A stretch of DNA of 58,514 bases from an uncultured Lachnospiraceae bacterium (GCA_946403625.1 CAMJAP010000008.1:1-58514); one strand, 5' to 3'. Shown: positions 17,870 to 27,677, counted from the stretch's first letter. Translations and numbers: made by a program. Notes: a model not told the origin generated them from the letters alone.

Positions 17870-19327
17870 ATGTTAAACTGGAGAGAAGCAGATTTTACTT
17901 CCTATACATCGACGGTAGCATTATCTGCCGAAGAAGAAGAACAGCGTCAGAAAGAATCCATGCAGCAGGCAAAGCAACTGGTAGCGGAACTCGGCGAGCA
18001 GCTGGGCCGCACACCGACATGCTGTGTGGTTACTTTCGGATGTCAGATGAATGCCCGGGATTCCGAAAAGATCCTGGGTATCTTAATGGATGCGGGATAT
18101 CAGGAGACCGAATCGGAAGAAGCGGATTTTGTGATCTACAATACCTGCACCGTGCGTGACAATGCCAACCAGAGAGTCTACGGCAGACTGGGGCATTTAA
18201 ACTCCATGAAGAAAAAGAATCCGCAGAAGCGTATTGCTTTGTGCGGCTGTATGATCCAGGAGTCGGATGTGATCGAAAAGATCAAGACATCCTATCGTTT
18301 CGTGGATCTGTTGTTCGGTACCCACAATCTGTACAAATTTCCGGAATTGTTATGTACCATGCTGCAGAATGACCGCATGGTGATTGATGTGTGGAAAGCC
18401 ACCGATGCCATTGTGGAAGACCTGCCGGTGGTTCGAAAATATCCGTTCAAATCCGGCGTAAATATCATGTTTGGCTGCGATAATTTCTGCACTTATTGTA
18501 TCGTGCCGTATGTACGCGGACGGGAACGCAGCCGTTCCAGCAAAGAGATCCTGCAGGAAGTGGAGCGTCTTGCCAAAGACGGCGTGGTGGAAGTGATGCT
18601 GCTGGGACAGAATGTGAATTCCTACGGCAACGGCATCGAAGGCGAGATCTCCTTCCCGGAACTGTTAAAAGAAGTGGAACAGGTGGAAGGGATCCGAAGA
18701 GTCCGCTTTATGACTTCGCATCCGAAGGATCTGTCGGACGAACTGATCGCCGTGATGCGGGATTCCAAAAAGATCTGCCGCCATCTGCATCTGCCGGTAC
18801 AGTCCGGATCTACGGAAGTACTGCGCAAGATGAACCGGCGTTATACCAGAGAACAGTATCTGGAACTGGTGGCAAAACTGCGTCGTGAGATCCCGGATCT
18901 GTCCATCACGACGGATATCATTGTGGGATTCCCGGGGGAAACACCGGCGGATCTGGAAGATACCATCAGTCTGGTGAAGGAAGTCGGATATGACAATGCC
19001 TTTACCTTTATCTATTCGCCCAGAACCGGCACGCCGGCAGCGACATATCCGAAAAACATGACGGATGAAGAAATCTCGCAGGGATTTGACCGCTTGCTTG
19101 CAGTGGTGCAGGAAAAGGCCAGAGAAAGTGTATCCCGCATGTCCGGACGCGTAGAAGAGGCACTGGTGGAAGAAGTTAACAGCCATGACAGTACGCTGGT
19201 GACCGGGCGTCTGAGCAATAATGTATTGGTTCATTTCCCGGGGGATGCTTCCATGATCGGGAAATTTTATCAGGTAAAACTGACCGAAAACCGTGGATTT
19301 TATTATATCGGAGAACGGGTAGAATGA
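17870..19327 (+). CDS. miaB: tRNA methylthiotransferase MiaB
   Basis: MiaB is a radical-SAM enzyme adding a methylthio group to i6A37 of tRNA. The N-terminal MTTase domain has its cluster cysteines (FGCQMNARDSEK, YNTCTVRDNA, CGCMIQ), the radical-SAM domain has CDNFCTYC, and the last 60 residues form a TRAM domain. Length is 485 residues, with an N-terminal extension of about 45 residues before the first cluster motif. It overlaps mutS by 4 bases. The enzyme making its substrate, MiaA, is encoded at the end of the same unit. Confidence 0.96.
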   Translation: MLNWREADFTSYTSTVALSAEEEEQRQKESMQQAKQLVAELGEQLGRTPTCCVVTFGCQMNARDSEKILGILMDAGYQETESEEADFVIYNTCTVRDNANQRVYGRLGHLNSMKKKNPQKRIALCGCMIQESDVIEKIKTSYRFVDLLFGTHNLYKFPELLCTMLQNDRMVIDVWKATDAIVEDLPVVRKYPFKSGVNIMFGCDNFCTYCIVPYVRGRERSRSSKEILQEVERLAKDGVVEVMLLGQNVNSYGNGIEGEISFPELLKEVEQVEGIRRVRFMTSHPKDLSDELIAVMRDSKKICRHLHLPVQSGSTEVLRKMNRRYTREQYLELVAKLRREIPDLSITTDIIVGFPGETPADLEDTISLVKEVGYDNAFTFIYSPRTGTPAATYPKNMTDEEISQGFDRLLAVVQEKARESVSRMSGRVEEALVEEVNSHDSTLVTGRLSNNVLVHFPGDASMIGKFYQVKLTENRGFYYIGERVE

Positions 19328-21990
19328 CACAGGTCGATATGGAAAAGTTATCGCCGATGATGGCGAAATACCTGGAGACAAAAGAAGAATACAAAGATTG
19401 TATTCTCTTTTATCGTTTAGGGGATTTTTATGAAATGTTCTTTGACGATGCCGAACTGGTATCGAAAGAACTGGAACTGACGCTGACGGGCAAGAGCTGC
19501 GGTCTGGAGGAACGGGCGCCTATGTGCGGTGTTCCTTACCATGCGGTGGATACCTATCTGAACCAGCTGGTGGAAAAAGGTTATAAAGTAGCCATCTGCG
19601 AACAGGTGGAAGATCCGAAACTGGCCAAAGGTCTGGTGAAGCGTGAGGTGACCCGCATCGTTACCCCGGGAACCAACCTGAGCGCACAGGCATTGGAAGA
19701 AAGCAAAAACCGCTTTCTAATGTGTATCTTTGCCATGCAGGATCAGATCGGTGTATCCTTTGCGGATATTTCCACCGGCGAATATTATCTGACCGAAACG
19801 GACAATGCCGGCAAACTCTGCGATGAGATCCAAAAACTGGAACCGGCCGAGATCATCTGTAATGATCTGCTCTGCATCAGTTTTCCGCAGGTAAAGGAAC
19901 TGGTGGAGCGTCTTTCCATTCCCTTGTACGAATTGGGCAATTGGTATTTTGAGCATTCGGACTGCGAAAAAGCATTGACGAAGCATTTTAAGGTGTCGTC
20001 TCTGGTGGGGCTCGGAATCTCGGATTTCTCAGCCGGCATGATCGCATCCGGTGCGTTACTGCAATATCTGTACGAAACCCAAAAGATTCCATTAACGCAT
20101 ATTACGCGACTGATCCCGTATACCGGAGCCAGATATATGCTTTTGGACGGCGCTACCCGCCGCAATCTGGAACTGACCGAGACTATGCGGGAAAAACAAA
20201 AGCGCGGGACTCTGTTTTGGGTATTGGACAAGACCAAGACGGCTATGGGCGCACGTATGCTGCGTAACGATATCGAGCAGCCGCTGGTGGATGAAGATGC
20301 GATCCTGGAGCGCCAGGATGCCATTGAAGAACTGTGCAAAAAAAGCGTGGATCGGGATGAGATCCGCGAATATTTAAATGCGATCTACGATTTGGAGCGT
20401 TTATTATCCCGCGTGAGCTATCATTCGGTGAATCCAAGAGATATGATCGCACTGCGCAATTCGCTGGATATGCTGCCGGCGATCCGCAGTGTGCTGGCGG
20501 ATATGGAAAGCGCAGAATTAAAAGGACTCTACGAAGGCATCGATGATCTGGCGGATATCACCGAGCGGATCCGAGCAGCCATTATCGAGGAACCGCCTCT
20601 GACCATCCGTGAAGGCGGGATCCTGCGGGACGGTTTTGATCCGGATATCGATCAGCTGCGCCGTGCCAAAACGGAAGGCAAGACATGGCTTGCCGAACTG
20701 GAATCACAGGAACGGGACCGTACCGGGATCAAGAACTTAAAAATCCGCTACAACAAAGTGTTCGGTTATTATCTGGAAGTGACCAATTCCTACAAGGATA
20801 TGGTACCGGAAGACTATATGCGCAAGCAGACGCTGGCCAATGCGGAGCGTTATATCACGCCGCGTTTGAAAGAACTGGAAGATATGATCCTCAATGCCGA
20901 GGATAAGCTGGCAACGCTGGAATACGATGCGTTCTGCGAATTGCGTGATCTGATCGAAAATAACTTAAGCCGCGTGCAGGCAACGGCCCATGCGGTAGCA
21001 CGACTGGATGTATATGCATCCCTGTCCTACGTAGCAGAGCAGAATCATTACGTGCGCCCGAAGCTGAATAAGCGCGGCGTGATCGATATCAAAGGCGGGC
21101 GTCATCCGGTGGTCGAAAAGATGATCCCGAACGAGCAGTTCATTGATAACGATACGTTTTTGGACAATAAAAAGAACTGCATCAGTATCATTACCGGCCC
21201 GAACATGGCAGGTAAATCCACTTATATGCGACAGGTGGCATTGATCGCCTTGATGTTCCAGATGGGAAGCTTTGTACCCGCCAGGGAAGCATCGCTTGGT
21301 GTGGTGGACCGTATCTTCACCCGTGTGGGGGCATCGGATGATCTGGCCAGCGGACAGTCCACCTTTATGATCGAGATGAACGAGGTGGCGAATATTCTGA
21401 AAAATGCGACTTCCAGATCTCTTCTGATCCTGGATGAGATCGGACGAGGTACCTCGACCTTTGACGGACTTTCCATTGCCTGGGCAGTGATCGAGCATAT
21501 CAGCAACAAGAAACTGCTGGGAGCCAAGACGCTGTTTGCAACCCATTATCACGAGCTGACCGAGCTGGAAGGCAAGATGGATAATGTGAACAATTATTGC
21601 ATCGCGGTAAAGGAAAAGGGAGACGATATCGTTTTTCTGCGAAAGATCATAAAGGGCGGCGCGGACAAGAGCTACGGTATTCAGGTAGCCAAACTGGCGG
21701 GCGTGCCTGCTGAGGTCACTGACCGTGCGGCACAGATCGTTATGCAGTTGTTGGATAATGATATCACCGAAAAGATACAGCAGATCGCGGTCGGTGCCGA
21801 TGCCAAAAAGCATGAGCCGGTTTCTTACGACGAGGCGGATCTGGGGCAGATGTCCTTCTTTGATACCACCTCCGATGAAGATATTTTAAAGGAACTTGCG
21901 GAACTGGAGATCACGACACTGACGCCGTTGGATGCATTAAATACGCTGTATCATTTACAGAGTAAATTAAAAAACAGATACAAAGGATAA
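19324..21990 (+). CDS. mutS: DNA mismatch repair protein MutS
   Basis: MutS recognises mismatches and recruits MutL. The 888-residue protein starts with the mismatch-binding domain, including the FYRLGDFYEMFFDDA motif whose Phe contacts the mismatch. The C-terminal ABC ATPase has Walker A GPNMAGKST and the DEIGRGTSTFDG signature, followed by the ATHYHELTELE stretch. The start ATG is embedded in the miaB stop (ATGA). Confidence 0.97.
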   Translation: MTQVDMEKLSPMMAKYLETKEEYKDCILFYRLGDFYEMFFDDAELVSKELELTLTGKSCGLEERAPMCGVPYHAVDTYLNQLVEKGYKVAICEQVEDPKLAKGLVKREVTRIVTPGTNLSAQALEESKNRFLMCIFAMQDQIGVSFADISTGEYYLTETDNAGKLCDEIQKLEPAEIICNDLLCISFPQVKELVERLSIPLYELGNWYFEHSDCEKALTKHFKVSSLVGLGISDFSAGMIASGALLQYLYETQKIPLTHITRLIPYTGARYMLLDGATRRNLELTETMREKQKRGTLFWVLDKTKTAMGARMLRNDIEQPLVDEDAILERQDAIEELCKKSVDRDEIREYLNAIYDLERLLSRVSYHSVNPRDMIALRNSLDMLPAIRSVLADMESAELKGLYEGIDDLADITERIRAAIIEEPPLTIREGGILRDGFDPDIDQLRRAKTEGKTWLAELESQERDRTGIKNLKIRYNKVFGYYLEVTNSYKDMVPEDYMRKQTLANAERYITPRLKELEDMILNAEDKLATLEYDAFCELRDLIENNLSRVQATAHAVARLDVYASLSYVAEQNHYVRPKLNKRGVIDIKGGRHPVVEKMIPNEQFIDNDTFLDNKKNCISIITGPNMAGKSTYMRQVALIALMFQMGSFVPAREASLGVVDRIFTRVGASDDLASGQSTFMIEMNEVANILKNATSRSLLILDEIGRGTSTFDGLSIAWAVIEHISNKKLLGAKTLFATHYHELTELEGKMDNVNNYCIAVKEKGDDIVFLRKIIKGGADKSYGIQVAKLAGVPAEVTDRAAQIVMQLLDNDITEKIQQIAVGADAKKHEPVSYDEADLGQMSFFDTTSDEDILKELAELEITTLTPLDALNTLYHLQSKLKNRYKG

Positions 21991-21997
21991 ATTACCG

Positions 21998-22237
21998 ATG
22001 CAAAATATTTGGTTTGTATTATTTGTGATCGCTGCAATTGCGGCAGCTGCATTTTCCGTTCTATGCATTGCGTTTCCGGACAAGGCGAGATCCCTATGTG
22101 AGAAAGTTCCGATTTTGGATCTGCAGGGACGGATAAAGAACGGTGAAGACAGTGAGATCCGTACGACGGGAATCATTTCGCTGGTCGCTGCGGTAGCTTT
22201 CTTTGTGCTCGTTCTCATCAGAGCCGGAATGATTTAA
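21998..22237 (+). CDS. Small two-helix membrane protein between mutS and mutL
   Basis: A 79-residue protein with hydrophobic helices at about residues 4-24 and 58-77 and a polar middle. It begins 7 bases after mutS and ends 18 bases before mutL, so it is co-transcribed with both. It is not recognised; its position could be chance operon membership and no mismatch-repair motif is present. Confidence 0.7.
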   Translation: MQNIWFVLFVIAAIAAAAFSVLCIAFPDKARSLCEKVPILDLQGRIKNGEDSEIRTTGIISLVAAVAFFVLVLIRAGMI

Positions 22238-22255
22238 ACTTTTTAGGAGAAAAAC

Positions 22256-24589
22256 ATGTCAGTCATCAGAGTACTGGATAATCAGACGATCGACCAGATC
22301 GCGGCCGGAGAAGTGGTAGAACGGCCGGCGAGCATCGTTAAGGAACTCGTGGAAAATGCCATGGATTCCGGCGCGGATGCGATCACGGTAGAGATCAAAG
22401 GCGGCGGGATTGATTTTATCCGTGTCACCGATAACGGAAGCGGTATTGCGGCGGAGGATATTCCGACCGCATTTTTAAGACATGCCACATCCAAGATCCG
22501 TAGTATTACGGATTTGGAAACACTGCATTCCATGGGCTTTCGCGGAGAGGCGCTGGCGAGTATTGCATCCGTTAGCAAAGTGACTATGATCACAAAATGC
22601 CCGGATGAACTGATGGGGCATAAATACTGCATCAACGGCGGCGTGCCGGAAGAACTGGAAGAGATCGGGGCACCGAACGGCACCACGCTGATCGCGGCAC
22701 ATCTGTTTTATAACACACCGGTGCGACGCAAGTTTTTGAAATCCGCTACCGGTGAAGGCAATGTGATCAGCGAGCTGATGGAACATCTGGCGCTGTCACG
22801 GCCGGATATTTCCTATAAATTTATCGTGAACGGTACCACGCGTTTTATGACCACCGGAAGCGGAGATCTGAAAGAAGTGATCTACCGTATCTTCGGAAAA
22901 GAAACGGCACGGGAAATGGTGCCGGTATCCTATGATGTGGAAGGCATCCGCATCGACGGATATCTGGGCAGTCCGGTGCTGAACCGTCCGAATCGTAATT
23001 TCGAAAACTATTTCCTGAACCAGCGTTACATCCGCAGTGATGTGGTGGCACGCGGTATTGAGGAAGGTTACAGCGGCTATACCATGCAGCACAAGTTCCC
23101 ATTTTGCGTGCTGCACATTACCATGGACAGTTCCGAAGTGGATGTCAATGTACACCCCTCTAAGATGGATGTGCGCTTCCATGACCGGCAGGGCTGCTTT
23201 GATCACATTAGCCAGGCAGTATCGGATACCTTACACGGACGCGAGATGATCCCGGAAACCGTACTGGAAAAGCAAGTAGAGAAGAAAGAAAAACTGCTTG
23301 CACCGGAGCCTTTTGAAGGAAAACGCCGGACGGAACTGGTAGAGGCGGAAACGAAGAAATCGATATCCGGGATGGAAAATAGTGGCTCTGAGAAAGGAAC
23401 TACTGTTAGTTCTGAAGAAGGTGTTTGCCGGAATCTTCCGGAAGAAAAGGCTACGAATTCGAGTGGTGTGAATGCCGGCAAAGTGGATGCTTTCGTGAAT
23501 AAGAAGAATGAAGCATCCGCTAATGAGAAAGAAATCGAAAAGACTTTGGATCGCAATGCCGTGACAGATGCGGGGATTTTGCAGAACGACGATGTTACGA
23601 CAGCACCGGAGGTTTTGCAAGGAAATGCAGTCACAGCGTATGAGAAGTCCCTAAGCGATGCTGCGCAAAAATCAGCGGCTACGGATGAATCTGACTACGA
23701 ACCGGTAACGAAGGAAAACCGGGATATCTTTGATATTTCGTTTGATGATGAGAATGACGGTGCGAAGGTTGTGGATTTCCGTGCAAATACCGCGGCTTCC
23801 ATATCCAAAGAGACAGATGCGGTAAAGGATGCGGATGTGTCCGAAGATGCGCAAGAGGAATCAACATCTGCGAGTGAGATTCCTTCGCAAAAGATGCAGT
23901 ATATACCCAAGCAGCAGGTACTGCCCAATCTGATCCCGGAGGATCCTTACCAGAATGCCAAGCAGATGGAATTGCTGCCGAAGGAACGCGTAATCTCGGA
24001 AAAGGCGAGAAAACAGTATCGTCTGATCGGCTGCATTTTCAATACCTACTGGATGTTTTCCTACCAGGACAAACTGTATTTTGTGGATCAGCACGCAGCG
24101 CATGAAAAAGTGAACTACGAAAAACTGGTGCGGCAGTACAAGGCACATCAGGTCTATACCCAGCAACTGAATCCGCCGATCATCGTGAGCCTGTCACCGT
24201 CGGAAACCGAAACCTTGGAAACCTATCAGCAGTATTTTGCGGAACTCGGTTTTACCATCGAATCCTTCGGCGGAACGGAATATGCGATCTCTACGATCCC
24301 ACTGGATCTGTATCGGAAGGAGCCGAAAACGCTCTTTATGGAGATCCTGAATGAATTGTCGCTCAAGGGTGTACGACAAACGCCGAACATTATCGACCGT
24401 GTACTGGCGACCATGGCATGCAAGGCTTCGGTGAAAGGCGGCGACGTGATCAGCATGCAGGAGATGGATGCCGTGCTGGACGAATTGCTTGCATTGGAAA
24501 ATCCATACCATTGCCCGCATGGACGGCCAACCATCTTTTCCATGAGCCGTACTGAGTTGGAACGCAAGTTTAAGCGTATTGTGAATTGA
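22256..24589 (+). CDS. mutL: DNA mismatch repair protein MutL (endonuclease type, long linker)
   Basis: MutL couples MutS to strand incision. The N-terminal GHKL ATPase shows EVVERPASIVKELVENAMD, DNGSGI and GFRGEALASIASV. The C-terminal dimerisation domain carries the endonuclease metal-binding motif DQHAAHEKVNYE, plus CKASVKGG and CPHGRPT, as expected for bacteria without MutH. The linker, about residues 335-575, is low-complexity and rich in Glu, Ala, Ser and Thr, giving a total of 777 residues, on the long side for the family. It has a good SD (TTAGGAG). Confidence 0.96.
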   Translation: MSVIRVLDNQTIDQIAAGEVVERPASIVKELVENAMDSGADAITVEIKGGGIDFIRVTDNGSGIAAEDIPTAFLRHATSKIRSITDLETLHSMGFRGEALASIASVSKVTMITKCPDELMGHKYCINGGVPEELEEIGAPNGTTLIAAHLFYNTPVRRKFLKSATGEGNVISELMEHLALSRPDISYKFIVNGTTRFMTTGSGDLKEVIYRIFGKETAREMVPVSYDVEGIRIDGYLGSPVLNRPNRNFENYFLNQRYIRSDVVARGIEEGYSGYTMQHKFPFCVLHITMDSSEVDVNVHPSKMDVRFHDRQGCFDHISQAVSDTLHGREMIPETVLEKQVEKKEKLLAPEPFEGKRRTELVEAETKKSISGMENSGSEKGTTVSSEEGVCRNLPEEKATNSSGVNAGKVDAFVNKKNEASANEKEIEKTLDRNAVTDAGILQNDDVTTAPEVLQGNAVTAYEKSLSDAAQKSAATDESDYEPVTKENRDIFDISFDDENDGAKVVDFRANTAASISKETDAVKDADVSEDAQEESTSASEIPSQKMQYIPKQQVLPNLIPEDPYQNAKQMELLPKERVISEKARKQYRLIGCIFNTYWMFSYQDKLYFVDQHAAHEKVNYEKLVRQYKAHQVYTQQLNPPIIVSLSPSETETLETYQQYFAELGFTIESFGGTEYAISTIPLDLYRKEPKTLFMEILNELSLKGVRQTPNIIDRVLATMACKASVKGGDVISMQEMDAVLDELLALENPYHCPHGRPTIFSMSRTELERKFKRIVN

Positions 24590-24619
24590 GAAAATAAGAC
24601 TTACCGGGGAGGGCTCAAC

Positions 24620-25726
24620 ATGGCGGATCCGACGAAAGAAGTGGAGAAAAAGCCGAAAAAGAAAGGCGGTATCAAGAAGTTTTTCAGACGTCTGCTTCTC
24701 GGGCTGGTCATTCTATTGGCCGGGCTGTTCATATTCCATCAGTGTAAAGTACGGGCGGACCTTAAGTTTTTGCAGGAAAAAGGCTATTATAACCCGGTAT
24801 CGGCGGGGGAGTATTCACTGAATACTTACCGTTTCGGAAAAGAAAACGGTGATCACCGGATCGTGGTGATCGCCGGTATGGGCTCCGGTTTTGCGCTGGA
24901 TATCCGCAGGATCACCGCAGGGCTGCAACAGGAGAATGATCTGATCTTCATCGCCCGGGCCGGCTGGGACGGCAGTGAAGACAGCAGGGATGAACGTTCG
25001 GTGCAGCAGATCGTGGAAGATTACCGTAATGTACTGAAGAATGCAGGCATACCGGCGCCCTATGTTTTGATGGCACATTCCATTGGTGGAGCGTATGGCT
25101 CCTATTGGGTGAGCAAGTATCCGGAGGAGATCGAGGCCTTTGTGAATATCGACGGTACCTATGTGACACCGCAGGAGGATACGCAGGAGCAGAGCGACGG
25201 AAGCGCTATCCTGCTGAAGGCGGCTGTCAATTTCGGGATCGGTGATCTGTTCCTTCATGCGTTCTATCCGAAGGAAGAGGCATTTTCGGCTGAGGAGCAG
25301 CGGGTCTACGACTTTATGCTCACCCAGAGCCTGGCTTCCGATGGCGCCAATAAAGAAGGGGCTGTGGTCGCCCGGAATCTGAATGAGATCAACAGCGTGT
25401 TAACGGTAACCGAGGTACCGAAACTCTATATTTCGGCAAGGGACGGGTATCAGACGAAAGAAGATATCCTGAACGGCCCCGGCCTGGATGATTGGGATCT
25501 GGATCATTACGCTCCGGATTTTCAGGGGACGGAGGTCGAACGCCGGGACGCAGCCTGCGCAAATTGGCTCGCGCAATGTCAGGAAAACCGGGATAAGGAA
25601 TTATTCCCATATCTGGAGAAGATGGGAAATTGTACGGTGGAATATATCCCGGGAAGCCATTTTATCTACGAAACCGAACCTGAGCGGACGGCCGAAGTGA
25701 TCGAAAACTTTATCAACGAGCTGTAG
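24620..25726 (+). CDS. Membrane-anchored alpha/beta hydrolase
   Basis: A 368-residue protein with a lysine-rich N-terminus, one transmembrane helix at about residues 25-44 and an outward alpha/beta hydrolase domain. The oxyanion region IAGMGSGF, the nucleophile elbow AHSIGG (Ser in a variant of GxSxG) and the late histidine in PGSHFIYE support the fold. The substrate is unknown. It sits between mutL and miaA in the operon, 30 bases after mutL, with SD GGGGAGGG. Confidence 0.8.
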   Translation: MADPTKEVEKKPKKKGGIKKFFRRLLLGLVILLAGLFIFHQCKVRADLKFLQEKGYYNPVSAGEYSLNTYRFGKENGDHRIVVIAGMGSGFALDIRRITAGLQQENDLIFIARAGWDGSEDSRDERSVQQIVEDYRNVLKNAGIPAPYVLMAHSIGGAYGSYWVSKYPEEIEAFVNIDGTYVTPQEDTQEQSDGSAILLKAAVNFGIGDLFLHAFYPKEEAFSAEEQRVYDFMLTQSLASDGANKEGAVVARNLNEINSVLTVTEVPKLYISARDGYQTKEDILNGPGLDDWDLDHYAPDFQGTEVERRDAACANWLAQCQENRDKELFPYLEKMGNCTVEYIPGSHFIYETEPERTAEVIENFINEL

Positions 25727-25738
25727 GAGAAAAGTATC

Positions 25739-26683
25739 TTGCAAAATACAGAGAAAAAGCCACTCATCATCATAGCGGGACCGACGGCGACCGGAAAATC
25801 AGCGGCTGCCGTAAAAGTTGCCAAGGCAATCGGCGGGGAAGTGATCTCGGCGGATTCCATGCAGGTCTATCGCGGCATGGATATCGGCTCGGCAAAGATC
25901 ACTACGGAAGAGATGGAAGGCGTACCCCATCACCTGATCGATGTGCTGGATCCGACGGAAGATTTTAACGTGACCATTTTTCAAAAGATGGCAAAAGAGG
26001 CAATGCAGGGGATCTACGAGCGGGGACACATTCCCATCATCTGCGGCGGAACCGGGTTTTATATTCAGTCGGTTCTGTATGATATCGATTTTACAACGGA
26101 AGATACGGATTACGCTTATCGGCATTCGCTGGAACAGCTAGCGGAAGAAAAAGGTACTTCTGTGCTCTATGATATGCTGAAAGAGGTGGATCCGGCGTCT
26201 TGTGAGAGCATCCATGAGAACAATGTGAAGCGTGTGATCCGCGCCCTGGAATATTATCACGAAACCGGACAGCCCATCTCGGCACATAATGCAGAGCAGC
26301 GGGAAAAGGAAGAAGCCTATGATGCTTTGTTCTTTGTGATCACAGATGAGCGACCGGCAATGTATGCGCGGATCGACAAACGCGTGGATCAAATGGTTGC
26401 TGCGGGGCTGGTTGAGGAAGTGCAGCACTTAAAGAAACTGGGGATTCCCAGGACTGCGGTTTCGATGCAGGGGCTGGGATATAAAGAGATCTATGACTAT
26501 CTGAACGGCGACTGTTCGTTGGAGGACGCGGTATACACGATCCAACGGGATACCCGGCATTTTGCCAAACGACAACTGACCTGGTTTAAACGCGAGCCTT
26601 CCGTGATCTGGGTGGATCGCTCGGAAAATCCGGATCCGGCCAAACGGATGCTGGAAATCCTAAAAGAACATAGTTTTTCGTAA
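25739..26683 (+). CDS. miaA: tRNA dimethylallyltransferase MiaA
   Basis: MiaA transfers a dimethylallyl group to A37 of tRNA, producing the substrate of MiaB. P-loop GPTATGKS, then DSMQVYRGMDIGSAK, GGTGFYIQ and RDTRHFAKRQLTWF are all family motifs; 314 residues is normal. The start is TTG at 25739, supported by TAGGAG eight bases upstream and by the alignment of the P-loop close to the N-terminus. It is the last gene before a clear terminator. Confidence 0.96.
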   Translation: MQNTEKKPLIIIAGPTATGKSAAAVKVAKAIGGEVISADSMQVYRGMDIGSAKITTEEMEGVPHHLIDVLDPTEDFNVTIFQKMAKEAMQGIYERGHIPIICGGTGFYIQSVLYDIDFTTEDTDYAYRHSLEQLAEEKGTSVLYDMLKEVDPASCESIHENNVKRVIRALEYYHETGQPISAHNAEQREKEEAYDALFFVITDERPAMYARIDKRVDQMVAAGLVEEVQHLKKLGIPRTAVSMQGLGYKEIYDYLNGDCSLEDAVYTIQRDTRHFAKRQLTWFKREPSVIWVDRSENPDPAKRMLEILKEHSFS

Positions 26684-26704
26684 TAATATCAACCAATGAT
26701 ATAG

Positions 26705-26730
26705 AAGCACTCTCCCAAGGGTGCTTTTTT
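26705..26730 (+). terminator. Rho-independent terminator after miaA
   Basis: An 8-base stem AAGCACTC / GGGTGCTT (one G-T pair) with a 6-base loop, followed by a T-run. It closes the 13820-26683 transcription unit. Confidence 0.85.
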
Positions 26731-26742
26731 GTTAGAGTCAGG

Positions 26743-26919
26743 TTATTTGTCACCCGTATCAAGATTTTGTAAGGCATATTGACATGCCTGTATTACAAAA
26801 CCGCTGAAGGTAATATCCTTATTCTGAATTGCATGCTCGATCTCCCGGATCAAAGGAAGGGGGAATCGAACGGTTTTATTTTCTGTTTCTTTTTTGTCCG
26901 GTACTATACGAAAAGACAT
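26743..26919 (-). CDS. Ribbon-helix-helix (Arc/CopG-like) small protein
   Basis: A 58-residue protein with the pattern ENKTVRFPLPLIREIEHAI then FSGFVIQACQYAL, i.e. a beta strand followed by two helices, as in ribbon-helix-helix DNA-binding proteins and many antitoxins. The start ATG at 26919 has GGAGGA seven bases upstream (26927-26933 on the plus strand). No toxin gene is adjacent on the same strand, so it is either an orphan regulator or an autoregulated protein; direct repeats lie in its promoter region. Confidence 0.75.
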   Translation of the reverse strand: MSFRIVPDKKETENKTVRFPLPLIREIEHAIQNKDITFSGFVIQACQYALQNLDTGDK

Positions 26920-26950
26920 CTTGTTTATCCTCCAAGTACTATCGTATTGC

Positions 26951-26988
26951 AAAATAGCAATTCTGTATGCATTGCAATATGCATTGCA
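26951..26988 (-). promoter_or_regulatory. Promoter and repeat operator upstream of the RHH gene
   Basis: On the minus strand a TGCTATTTT extended -10 (TATTTT at 26951-26956 of the plus strand) is preceded by two 11-base direct repeats TATGCATTGCA at 26966-26976 and 26978-26988 (plus-strand reading), 12 bases apart. Their position over the -35 region suits autorepression by the ribbon-helix-helix protein. Confidence 0.45.
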
Positions 26989-27033
26989 CATAGCAACGCT
27001 GACTTGATAAGTGATAAATGGTATTATTCTTTG

Positions 27034-27048
27034 TTGGTTAATAACCAA
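27034..27048. repeat. 15-bp perfect palindrome in divergent intergenic region
   Basis: TTGGTTAATAACCAA lies 68 bases before the zinc-ribbon gene, between it and the oppositely oriented RHH gene. It could be an operator; no binding protein can be named. Confidence 0.4.
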
Positions 27049-27115
27049 AAGATAAAAAGTGTTATAAAGTTGGTAATCCATCTATAAAAACAGGGAAGAA
27101 CGGAGGTAAAAAAAT

Positions 27116-27610
27116 ATGGCAGCAATTCCTTGCCCGCATTGCGGAAATCCGATGTATGAAAAATTGGCGACATGTCCTCACTGCGGCGGGCCGGTGATCT
27201 CACAGGCGTTACAACAGGATATTGAGATGTACACGGAACAGCGATTTGCGGAAGTGAACGAAAGCCACAAAACCTGGTTCAAGATCTCGACTCTGATTGG
27301 GGTGGCAATGTCAATCATTGTGATCGTTGGTACTGCGGAAGGTTTTCCATGGTTTCTCAAACTATTTTACATAATTGCATTCGCTTATGGTTTGTCAGCA
27401 GCTTTTTACGGATTTTATCGTTTTCATCCGATCAATCGCTTCGGGATTTTTCTCATAATTCCGGTTATATTAGTTCCCGTATTTTATGTGGCTATGTTGG
27501 CAGGGATTTTTTCATATTACCCGAAGGCATTAAAACGGTTTCGCAAAAAGATGCCTTTAGTCACAGAAGAAGAATTTCGGGATATGCTGAAAAATAAGGT
27601 GCTTTTTTAA
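27116..27610 (+). CDS. Zinc-ribbon membrane protein
   Basis: A 164-residue protein. The N-terminus holds two CPHCG knuckles (CPHCGNPMYEKLATCPHCGG), a zinc-ribbon likely on the cytoplasmic side. Three to four hydrophobic helices follow between about residues 55 and 140, and a basic tail ends the protein. SD ACGGAGGT precedes the ATG. The function is not recognised. It is encoded in an AT-rich accessory stretch, upstream of two lipoprotein genes. Confidence 0.75.
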   Translation: MAAIPCPHCGNPMYEKLATCPHCGGPVISQALQQDIEMYTEQRFAEVNESHKTWFKISTLIGVAMSIIVIVGTAEGFPWFLKLFYIIAFAYGLSAAFYGFYRFHPINRFGIFLIIPVILVPVFYVAMLAGIFSYYPKALKRFRKKMPLVTEEEFRDMLKNKVLF

Positions 27611-27677
27611 CGGCCCCGGTGTGAAAAGTTTTAATAACGGAAACAATAAAAATATTTATATAAGGGAGTGTAAGAAA

